From positions 1-7,665 of the forward strand of contig URFI01000112.1 in assembly GCA_900547085.1 (NCBI GenBank): a stretch of 7,665 nt of DNA. Direction: 5' to 3'. Below the pieces are notes generated by a model. The model did not search any database, was not told the DNA's origin, and saw only the letters and a list, made by a program, of their open reading frames with translations. Of this stretch, positions 1 through 6,611 are shown piece by piece; position 1 is the stretch's first letter, and every line of letters begins with the position of its first letter. The position numbers and the translations under genes were made by a program. The DNA comes from an uncultured Prevotella sp. (GTDB lineage: Bacteria; Bacteroidota; Bacteroidia; Bacteroidales; Bacteroidaceae).

Positions 1-60
1 CGTACCACCAATTTCACACACGCTGTTTTTTGGCGTTTTTACGATGTAAAGATACCATTC

Positions 61-204
61 TTCAATGAATGAGCCACACCTTATTTGACGTATTTGCGCA
101 TTTTCAATATTAAAATACGCAAATACGTATCTATGTTCAATAAAAAAGTATTAAATTTGTAACATTGAACCAAAGGTCTTAAAATCTAATAAGAAGTTTT
201 CAAT
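61..204. repeat. Cluster of TTCAAT hexamers upstream of the SusC-like gene
   Basis: The hexamer TTCAAT occurs on the + strand at 61-66, 103-108, 136-141 and 199-204, and inverted (ATTGAA) at 164-169. Two copies lie in a longer near-identical context: 101-115 TTTTCAATATTAAAA and 197-211 TTTTCAATAATAAAA, a 14/15 match. The copies at 135-141 (GTTCAAT) and 164-170 (ATTGAAC) form a 7-bp inverted pair. Start-to-start distances between + strand copies are 42, 33 and 63 nt, near whole helical turns, which would place sites on one DNA face. A binding site for a transcription regulator is an inference; AT-rich chance similarity is the alternative. Confidence 0.4.
88..128. repeat. 17-bp inverted repeat, possible operator
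   Basis: Left arm 88-104 (ACGTATTTGCGCATTTT) pairs with right arm 112-128 (AAAATACGCAAATACGT) at 16 of 17 positions around the 7-nt centre CAATATT (105-111). The single mismatch is C100 against A116. No T-run follows either arm, so an ordinary intrinsic terminator is unlikely in either direction. It lies about 190 bp before the -7 element of the transporter gene. A dimeric regulator site, a cruciform or the remnant of a small repeat element are all possible. The pairing is read directly from the bases; the function is not known. Confidence 0.6.
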
Positions 205-319
205 AATAAAAGAGAAATACAAGCAACTCATTTATTACGAATAGATTACAAAACTATGAAAAGAGCAAGAACCGTATCTATTTTTACCCACTTATGCTAA
301 AAATATAAGCTACGCTAAT

Positions 320-327
320 TACCTTTG
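320..327 (+). promoter_or_regulatory. Bacteroidota -7 promoter element for the SusC-like gene
   Basis: TACCTTTG matches the Bacteroidota primary-sigma -7 consensus TAnnTTTG exactly. I see no clear TTTG-type -33 box at the usual distance upstream, which fits a promoter that needs an activator. A start site a few bases downstream would give a leader of roughly 45-50 nt before the ATG at 383. The leader is A-rich and has no Shine-Dalgarno motif, as is usual in this phylum. Confidence 0.6.
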
Positions 328-382
328 CATGGCAAAAAGAGAAATCTAAAACAATTATACTATCACTATTAATTTCAACTGC

Positions 383-3300
383 ATGAAGAAGTTTATTTTT
401 TCAGTAGGCAACAAAAACAAGCTGTTCAAAGTGACCGCTTTAACGGCATTGACACTGTGTTTGCCTGCTATGGCATCTGCATATAATGCAAATGCAAACA
501 AGGTAGAGATGAGTCAGCAGAAAGCTGACCACATTACAGGTACCGTAACCGATACTAATGGAGAACCAGTTATTGGTGCTACCATTAAAATTGTAGGTAG
601 TGGCAACGGTACTGTCACAGACGTAAATGGTAAATTTACACTCAGCGTTGCAAGAAATGCTGAACTGCAGATTTCATCTATTGGGTATGTTACTAAAAAA
701 GTAACAGTAGTTAGCAATAACTTAAATGTTGTTTTGGCAGAAGATCGTGCCTCCCTCGATGAGGTGGTTGTATTAGGTTACGGTGCTGGTCAACGCAAAC
801 AAGACCTTTCTGCCTCTGTAGGTGTGATTAATAATGCGGATAAACTATCCGTTCGTCCAGTCAGCTCTACGGAGGGTATGCTGCAAGGTCAGTTGGCAGG
901 TGTTACTATCACAGCCAATGGAGGTGACCCTACTTCTGCACCAAACATTGTTATTCGCGGACAAGGCTCCATGAATGGCGACAATGTGCTGTGGGTAGTA
1001 GACGGCATCCCTGGCGCTCCTATTCCCTCTATGAATGACATAGAGTCAATTGTTGTACTGAAAGATGCTGCATCGGCAGCCATCTATGGTGCACAATCGG
1101 GAGCTGGAGGCTGTGTGTTGGTAACAACCAAGAAAGCCAAAGAAGGAAAAGTGAGCTTGAGTTATGACGGTTTATATGGTTTCAGACAAGCTACCAACCT
1201 GCCTAAAGCACTCACTGCAGAAGAGCAAATCAAGCTGGCTAATATCTCGTATAAGGCAGCAGGACTGGATACTCCTATTGGCTGGGATACAAAAGTGAAT
1301 CCTTATATCGCCACCAATCGTACAGACTGGATGGACGAGGTATTTAGAAATGCTTTCTACCAAAGACACAACGTGGTTATCAACACAGGTACCTCCTCGG
1401 CAAGAAGTCGGTTGAGTTATGCCTATGACGGCGATGACGGTGTATTGATTGGCACGTTCAACAAGAGGCACACCATACATTATAACGGTCAGTTCGACAT
1501 TAACAAGTGGATAACCATTACCGAGGACTTCACTTGGCGCAACTCGCAAATGCGCGGAGCCAATACTGCAAACCCAGAAGGTGGTGTCATTATGAACGCA
1601 TTACACATGCCTTCGAGTGCCAGTGTTTACAATCCAGACGGAACCTATGGTGGCGTTTCAGAGCCTGGTAACGGTTACACCGACATCCATGGTGATGCCA
1701 TCAACCCAGTGCGCATACTATGTGCCAGCAATGCTTATGATAAAACGAGTGATATGTGGTCAACCACCTCACTACAGCTCCATGACATTGTTCCAGGATT
1801 GAAGTTTACCAGCAGATTTTCTTTCAACATTGAAAACAACTTCTATAAGGAGTTCAACCCTATGCGTCCTGAATCTGGAAAGCCACAACTCTTTAACGAG
1901 ATGAACGAATCGGCTTACAGATATAAAAAATGGATGACAGAAAATACACTGACTTACGATAATTCCTTTGGAAAACACAACCTGGGGCTCTTGTTATCTA
2001 CAACAGCCAACAAGTTAATACAACGAGGTGTTAGTGTGAATGCACGTGGTTTCTCGGACGAAACTCCTGCTCTTCAATATTTGGCATACGCTGGAACTAC
2101 TACACCAGACGACTATCTTATTGGTCCTGATGCAAACGTAGCTTGCATTGCACGTGCTTCTTATTCGTACGATGATCGCTATTTCCTAACAGCATCATGG
2201 CGTAGAGACTACGCAGGTCGTCTGCCTAAGGATAACAACTATGGCGACTTCCCCGCTTTTACAGGTGCATGGAAAATCTCAAATGAAAGCTGGTTCGCTA
2301 AAAATAAAAATCTGAACTTATTGAAACTTCGTGCTTCTTGGGGACGCGTTGGTAATCTTGGCTCCATTGGCTATGGTTACAAAGCTGCCCAACTGTCATC
2401 AGACGTATGGTCAGAAGGTGCACAGTACGGCGTTACAAGTAACACCTTATGGGGAACCCTCATATACAATGGTACAGCATTGAATCCATCGTTGACTTGG
2501 GAAACATCCGAGCAGTGGGATTTAGGTTTGGATGCAACCATGTTCAACAACAGACTGTCTTTAGGATTTGACTATTTCAACAAGCGCACCTACAATCTTA
2601 TACAGCAACAATCCGTAGGTTGGCCCTCGACAATTGGACTTGATGCCATGCTTGTTAACTTAGGAGAAGTTAAGAACGAAGGTGTGGAAGTGCAAGCCGC
2701 ATGGAACGATCAAGTGAATAAAGATTTCTCTTATTATATCAATGGTAACTTTGCATGGCTGAAAAACCGTGTTACCGACACTGGAACCTATGATGAGAAA
2801 GGTAATCCTGGCATCTGGGTAGGTGACGTTTATGGACATAATGATTTCAAAAACCTCACAAATCTTTTCCAGACAACGCAAGGACAAGCTCTTAACTCGT
2901 TCCACCTCATTAAGACAGATGGTATTTTCCAAAGTGATGAAGAAGCTGCAGCATACGTTGACAAAGATGGAAAACGCATACAACCCAATGCTAAAGCTGG
3001 TGATTTGAAGTTCGTTGATGCCAACAACGATGGGAAGATTGACGACAAAGACCGGCAATATTGTGGTAGTTCTATGCCAAAGACTACCTATGCACTCACA
3101 GCAGGATTTAATTGGAAAGGACTATCTGTAAGTGCTATGTTCCAAGGTGTGACTGGCGCACAGGCACTCTTTGTAGGAAAGTACCTTACACTGAGTGACA
3201 CAGAGGGTAACTTCAACCGCTGGAACAAGATATTGGATGCGTGGTCTCCTGAAAACAGAGGAAGCGATATTCCACGTATTTCGAAGAACGACCCTAACGG

Positions 3301-3568
3301 TAACTTCACAACTTCTTCGGACTGGTACTTGGAAGATGCATCCTACTTGCGCTTAAAGAACCTAACCATAGGATACGACTTTACAGACTTTATCCAGAAA
3401 TGGGGACACCTGAACGATCGCAAAAGCTCGCTCTATGTATATTTCAGCGCAGAGAATGTTTTCACCATCACCAAGTATTCGGGCATGGACCCAGAGGTGG
3501 GTGGCTTTGACACGATGAAATATCCTCTGTCAAGAGTACTTTCATTAGGTGTAAAGATTACATATTAA
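383..3568 (+). CDS. SusC-like TonB-dependent outer-membrane transporter
   Basis: A 1061-residue protein of typical SusC/RagA length. It forms the outer-membrane beta-barrel that imports glycans or other large nutrients using TonB-ExbBD energy, with the SusD-like protein as lid. Order of parts: signal peptide at about residues 1-33 (ending AMASA); a carboxypeptidase-regulatory-like beta-sandwich at about 51-120 (starts ITGTVTDTNGEPVIGATI); a TonB-box-like segment LDEVVVLGYG at 125-134; a plug domain at about 140-250 with IVIRGQGS, VVDGIP and VLKDAASAAIYG; and a barrel to the C-terminus, ending in the aromatic Tyr typical of outer-membrane strands. DANNDGKIDDKD at about 879-890 is the EF-hand-like loop common in this family. 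There is no STN domain between the signal peptide and the beta-sandwich, so control through a FecR-type anti-sigma factor is unlikely. The substrate cannot be read from the sequence. Confidence 0.96.
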   Translation: MKKFIFSVGNKNKLFKVTALTALTLCLPAMASAYNANANKVEMSQQKADHITGTVTDTNGEPVIGATIKIVGSGNGTVTDVNGKFTLSVARNAELQISSIGYVTKKVTVVSNNLNVVLAEDRASLDEVVVLGYGAGQRKQDLSASVGVINNADKLSVRPVSSTEGMLQGQLAGVTITANGGDPTSAPNIVIRGQGSMNGDNVLWVVDGIPGAPIPSMNDIESIVVLKDAASAAIYGAQSGAGGCVLVTTKKAKEGKVSLSYDGLYGFRQATNLPKALTAEEQIKLANISYKAAGLDTPIGWDTKVNPYIATNRTDWMDEVFRNAFYQRHNVVINTGTSSARSRLSYAYDGDDGVLIGTFNKRHTIHYNGQFDINKWITITEDFTWRNSQMRGANTANPEGGVIMNALHMPSSASVYNPDGTYGGVSEPGNGYTDIHGDAINPVRILCASNAYDKTSDMWSTTSLQLHDIVPGLKFTSRFSFNIENNFYKEFNPMRPESGKPQLFNEMNESAYRYKKWMTENTLTYDNSFGKHNLGLLLSTTANKLIQRGVSVNARGFSDETPALQYLAYAGTTTPDDYLIGPDANVACIARASYSYDDRYFLTASWRRDYAGRLPKDNNYGDFPAFTGAWKISNESWFAKNKNLNLLKLRASWGRVGNLGSIGYGYKAAQLSSDVWSEGAQYGVTSNTLWGTLIYNGTALNPSLTWETSEQWDLGLDATMFNNRLSLGFDYFNKRTYNLIQQQSVGWPSTIGLDAMLVNLGEVKNEGVEVQAAWNDQVNKDFSYYINGNFAWLKNRVTDTGTYDEKGNPGIWVGDVYGHNDFKNLTNLFQTTQGQALNSFHLIKTDGIFQSDEEAAAYVDKDGKRIQPNAKAGDLKFVDANNDGKIDDKDRQYCGSSMPKTTYALTAGFNWKGLSVSAMFQGVTGAQALFVGKYLTLSDTEGNFNRWNKILDAWSPENRGSDIPRISKNDPNGNFTTSSDWYLEDASYLRLKNLTIGYDFTDFIQKWGHLNDRKSSLYVYFSAENVFTITKYSGMDPEVGGFDTMKYPLSRVLSLGVKITY

Positions 3569-3595
3569 AACCAAACAGCTAAGAATTTTATCATT

Positions 3596-5233
3596 ATGAA
3601 AAAATATATTTCAATTATCACTGTTGTAGCTGCTATGACTTTTACATCGTGCAGCGACTTTCTTGACGTACAGCCAGAGGGAAAGCCAACAACAGAAAAC
3701 TATTTTGTCAATGACCAACAAGCCGTTGATGCCATTGACATGTTGTACGGAAGGTTGCACCAAGAGAATGTTTTTGGTCGTGAATTCTTCTGGGAACAAG
3801 GGGGCGGTCAGGATGTTGTATGGGGACGCACACGAGGCTATGGCACGTTAGCAACCTTGAAATACAGCGGTGACGAAAGTCCGCTAAGAGACACTTTCGA
3901 GCAATTTTACAACCAAATGGCAAGAGCCAACTGGGTCATTGTAAAGTTACTAAACAAGGAAAAACAAACCAAATTGACTCCAGTAGAGAGCCGCTCGTTA
4001 GGTGAAGCTTTGTTTGTACGTGGAATGTGCCACTTCTATATCGCATACCGCTATGGTACAGATAAACAGGGTGTGCCATTCGTACGCTACGAAGATTTTG
4101 AAAAAGGCTATGACAACAGCATTCCAAAGCAAAGTGCAACGGTCATGGACGATTACAAGATGATTATTGAAGACATGGACAAAGCCATTCAATATCTTCC
4201 TACCGTTGATCAATACGATGACAACAATAAGGGTCGTGCACACCAAGCTGCTTGTGTAGCATACAAGGCAAAGACTTACGCATATTGGGCTTGCTGGGAC
4301 AAGTCACAGTGGAAACAAGTTGTTGCTTGTGTTGATGAACTGGAAAATAAATATGGACGCGGTCTTGCTCCTACCTATGATGAGGTGTTTACCTCTGACA
4401 TGAGCAAATTCTATGGTAAAGAATATCTATGGGGTGTGCCTGGCTATGGCGGTCAAACACCTGGCGGTATTGAATTTACAGGCGTTGTTTTGGAAAATAA
4501 AGCATGGGGTGTCTATAACGGATGGGGACAAAACAAGCCCTCATACGAGATCTACGAAGAGTTGATGAAAGACGGTAAAGACAACGTACGCTTGAAACGG
4601 ACTCTGTTAGAGTACAATCAAGAGTTCAAATTCTTTGGAGAAACCAGAAAATTCTTTTCTGCATCTGACGTAGAATCGGGCTTCATGTGCAACAAGTACA
4701 TGCAAGCATTCGAACCAAAAGACTGTGTAGAGAAAGGAATGGTTAGTGGCAACGGTAACTGGCCCACCACTCGCATCATGTTCCCGTTAATTCGTATGGC
4801 AGAAATGTATCTGTTCCGTGCAGAAGCCAACATCATGATGGGTAACGCAGCTGCTGCCGCCAAGGATATTAATAAGGTGCGCAATCGATCAAACCTCGCT
4901 TCGCTTGACCACAATCCTACAATGATGGATATCTATCACGAACGAAGATGCGAACTTACCTTCGAGTATTACGATGCTCTCTATGACTTAAAGCGCTGGC
5001 ACAAGAGCTGTCCAGAACTCAAAAACGTTACTGCCAAAGCATTGACAAGTCAACCTCGTGTTCGTAAGTACAAGGATCGTTCTAATCCTGAATCATCCTT
5101 TGAGATTGTACCTTATACAGATAATCAGGATAGGATTACTACTTACGACGACCACCTCATTGTGTTCCCATATCCAAGTAAGGCGATCACTGAATCGAAT
5201 GGGCAATTAAAGCAAAATGAGGGATACAACTAA
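3596..5233 (+). CDS. SusD/RagB-like surface nutrient-binding lipoprotein
   Basis: A 545-residue SusD-family protein, the substrate-capturing lid of the transporter encoded 27 nt upstream, almost certainly on the same transcript. The lipoprotein signal peptide is residues 1-18 with lipidated Cys19 in the lipobox FTSC. The following SDFLDVQP is the usual SusD N-terminus. The N-terminal part (about 20-230) is the helical TPR-like SusD domain. The C-terminal RagB/SusD domain shows family hallmarks: FPLIRMAEMYLFRAEA (about 396-411), INKVRNRS (about 425-432), YHERRCELTFEYYDALYDLKRW (447-468), and the ending FPYPSKAI...NEGYN. Predicted location is the outer face of the outer membrane. No SD motif precedes the ATG. 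Aromatic residues are frequent in the middle (for example WGVYNGWGQ, about 304-312), which suits sugar stacking, but ligand residues cannot be assigned. Confidence 0.96.
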   Translation: MKKYISIITVVAAMTFTSCSDFLDVQPEGKPTTENYFVNDQQAVDAIDMLYGRLHQENVFGREFFWEQGGGQDVVWGRTRGYGTLATLKYSGDESPLRDTFEQFYNQMARANWVIVKLLNKEKQTKLTPVESRSLGEALFVRGMCHFYIAYRYGTDKQGVPFVRYEDFEKGYDNSIPKQSATVMDDYKMIIEDMDKAIQYLPTVDQYDDNNKGRAHQAACVAYKAKTYAYWACWDKSQWKQVVACVDELENKYGRGLAPTYDEVFTSDMSKFYGKEYLWGVPGYGGQTPGGIEFTGVVLENKAWGVYNGWGQNKPSYEIYEELMKDGKDNVRLKRTLLEYNQEFKFFGETRKFFSASDVESGFMCNKYMQAFEPKDCVEKGMVSGNGNWPTTRIMFPLIRMAEMYLFRAEANIMMGNAAAAAKDINKVRNRSNLASLDHNPTMMDIYHERRCELTFEYYDALYDLKRWHKSCPELKNVTAKALTSQPRVRKYKDRSNPESSFEIVPYTDNQDRITTYDDHLIVFPYPSKAITESNGQLKQNEGYN

Positions 5234-5257
5234 TTCTGTCCATCGTTAATATAGAAG

Positions 5258-5296
5258 ATAGTCTATCCTTTCCCCAAAAAAGGATAGACTATTTTT
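5258..5296 (+). terminator. Intrinsic terminator after the SusCD pair
   Basis: Arms 5258-5271 (ATAGTCTATCCTTT) and 5279-5292 (AAAGGATAGACTAT) form a perfect 14-bp stem with the 7-nt loop CCCCAAA. A short T-run follows (TTTT, 5293-5296). It starts 25 nt after the SusD-like stop codon. On the minus strand no T-run follows the hairpin, so it should act only on + strand transcripts. It separates the transporter unit from the phosphatase unit. Confidence 0.85.
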
Positions 5297-5308
5297 ATAA
5301 ATATTTTG

Positions 5309-5316
5309 TACTTTTG
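5309..5316 (+). promoter_or_regulatory. Bacteroidota -7 promoter element for the alkaline phosphatase gene
   Basis: TACTTTTG is an exact match to TAnnTTTG, 16 nt after the terminator stem and 22 nt before the ATG at 5339. A start site a few bases downstream would leave a leader of only about 15 nt. No clear -33 box is visible, since the sequence upstream is the terminator itself. No motif that I recognise as a phosphate-responsive box is present. Confidence 0.6.
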
Positions 5317-5338
5317 TAATTCTAAGAAATTATATTTA

Positions 5339-6466
5339 ATGAAACGTCAAATTCTGCTATTAGTAGCACTATTAGTAAACACTTACTCTGGCTTGTTTGC
5401 ACAAAATACCAACATGCAAACATACACCATGGAGCATCCATACAAGGTAGAAAAACTCAAAACTCCCAAAGGTAAGAAAGTAAAAAATGTAATTTTAATG
5501 ATAGGCGATGGCATGTCGCTGATGGATGTCTATGCCGCTTGGGTGTGCAATCGAGGACGTTTATGGCTCGACAATGCACAATACATTGGACTGTCGGCTA
5601 CCCATTGCACCGATAAGCTCATCACCGACTCGGGCGCAGGTGGCACAGCATTGGCAACAGGACACAAAACGAAATACCATGCCGTAGGGGTTGACCCAGA
5701 AGGGAAACCGCTTACAACAATCATAGATCTTGCAAAACGAAAAGGCAAAAATGCGGGGATTGCGGTGACATGCCGCTTATGGGATGCCACGCCTGCCGAC
5801 TTCTGCTGCCATAACATTAACAGGGACAACGAACAAGAAATCGTAGCCGACTATCCAACCAGTGGCGTTGACTTTGCTTTTGGTGGTGGAGCCAAGTATT
5901 TCACAAACAGGAAAGACGGCCGTAACATCTTCGAAGAGTTGAAAAATCAAGGATACTACATTGCCAAGACGTGGGAGGAATTAGAAAAATGGGAAAGCGG
6001 AAAGGTGTTCTGCGTGCCTTACGAGGTGGATACTCCCCTGCCTGATGAGCGTGGCGACTTGCTTGCTCGCGCTACTATGAAAGGTATCAGCTTGATGAAT
6101 CAAAACAAGAACGGATTTTTCATGATGGTTGAAGGGTCACAGTTAGACGACTATGGACATTTTAATCAACTGGATATGCTCATGAAAGAACTACACGACT
6201 TTGACCGTACCATCGGTGAAGTCATGAAATGGGCTGCCAAAGATGGTGAAACGTTAGTTGTCGTAACTGCTGACCATGAAACGGGAGGTCTTACTTTGCA
6301 CGGGGGTGACTTAGCAACTGGACGCATTGAAGCAAAATTTGCAAGCACTGGTCACACTGGCGTTATGGTTCCCGTATACGCTTTCGGCCCTGGTGCAGAA
6401 GAATTTACCGGATTCATAGACAATACGGAAATCTTCTGGAAGATTAAAAAACTGATGCGACTATAA
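5339..6466 (+). CDS. phoA: Secreted PhoA-family alkaline phosphatase
   Basis: A 375-residue phosphomonoesterase that frees phosphate from organic esters outside the cytoplasm. I chose ATG 5339 because it opens directly into a signal peptide (MKRQILLLVALL, cleavage near Ala21-Gln22). The in-frame TTG at 5306 falls within the promoter. By motif alignment with E. coli PhoA the active site is complete: metal ligand Asp57 in IGDGM, nucleophile Ser98 in TDSGAGGTALATG, Asp149/Thr151 in WDATPA, phosphate-binding Arg162, Glu265/Asp270/His274 in EGSQLDDYGH, Asp312/His313 in ADHETGG, and His339 in TGHTG. It is about 95 residues shorter than E. coli PhoA. The position of E. coli Lys328 is Asp271, and Gly99 replaces the Ala after the nucleophile. 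The gene has its own promoter behind the SusCD terminator and is probably co-transcribed with the hydrolase that follows. The enzyme class is secure; the natural substrate is unknown. Confidence 0.95.
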   Translation: MKRQILLLVALLVNTYSGLFAQNTNMQTYTMEHPYKVEKLKTPKGKKVKNVILMIGDGMSLMDVYAAWVCNRGRLWLDNAQYIGLSATHCTDKLITDSGAGGTALATGHKTKYHAVGVDPEGKPLTTIIDLAKRKGKNAGIAVTCRLWDATPADFCCHNINRDNEQEIVADYPTSGVDFAFGGGAKYFTNRKDGRNIFEELKNQGYYIAKTWEELEKWESGKVFCVPYEVDTPLPDERGDLLARATMKGISLMNQNKNGFFMMVEGSQLDDYGHFNQLDMLMKELHDFDRTIGEVMKWAAKDGETLVVVTADHETGGLTLHGGDLATGRIEAKFASTGHTGVMVPVYAFGPGAEEFTGFIDNTEIFWKIKKLMRL

Positions 6467-6518
6467 TTGAAACTTGCAGTATTCGTCTCAAAAGTCGGTC
6501 AATACTTGAAATTACATT

Positions 6519-6555
6519 TACCAGTCACACAAGATACAAGTAAAAACAACTGGTA
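6519..6555. repeat. 7-bp inverted repeat before the glycoside hydrolase gene
   Basis: TACCAGT (6519-6525) and ACTGGTA (6549-6555) are perfectly complementary around a 23-nt spacer in the 145-nt gap between the phosphatase and hydrolase genes. The right arm ends on the A of an in-frame ATG (6555-6557). With so short a stem and so wide a spacer, RNA folding is weak; a protein-binding site or chance is as likely. The rest of the gap holds no TAnnTTTG match and no convincing terminator, so transcription probably reads through from the phosphatase gene. Confidence 0.3.
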
Positions 6556-6611
6556 TGAACTATAAAGAAATCCTATTGCAAGATAACTTATCAAAGCTTA
6601 CATCATCAATT

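Larger units (their letters stand above)
1..382. other. Gene-free upstream regulatory region
   Basis: I see no supportable coding region on either strand in this 382-nt AT-rich stretch. A six-codon ATG frame starting at 329 ends at TAA 347-349 and is not an extension of the transporter gene. The region holds a long inverted repeat (88-128), repeated TTCAAT hexamers (61-204) and a -7 promoter element (320-327), described separately. On the minus strand, 47-54 reads TATCTTTA, one base from the Bacteroidota -7 consensus. A divergent gene could therefore start beyond the left edge, but that is weak evidence. The amount of structure suggests that the transporter operon is regulated here. Confidence 0.7.

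Noticed and set aside
20..40. Possible terminator ACGC...GCGT followed by T-run near the left edge
   Set aside because: The stem is only 4 bp with a 9-nt T-rich loop, too weak to support a terminator; no gene end is visible to its left.
1172..1549. 125-codon minus-strand open frame inside the SusC-like gene
   Set aside because: It lies wholly within a clear SusC-family coding region, its product has no recognisable domain or signal, and there is no promoter-like element; it is an antisense shadow.
2660..3058. 132-codon minus-strand open frame inside the SusC-like gene
   Set aside because: Antisense to conserved barrel sequence including the DANNDGKIDDKD loop, with no independent evidence of coding.
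5306..5338. TTG start that would extend the alkaline phosphatase by 11 residues
   Set aside because: It overlaps the -7 element at 5309-5316 and would put MYFCNSKKLYL before a clean signal peptide beginning at ATG 5339.
6478..6506. Inverted pair AGTATT/AATACT just after the phosphatase stop
   Set aside because: Only 6 AT-rich base pairs with a 17-nt loop and no T-run, so not a convincing terminator.
6513..6520. TACATTTA as a -7 element for the hydrolase gene
   Set aside because: It differs from TAnnTTTG at the conserved final G and has no -33 box; read-through from the phosphatase gene is the simpler explanation.
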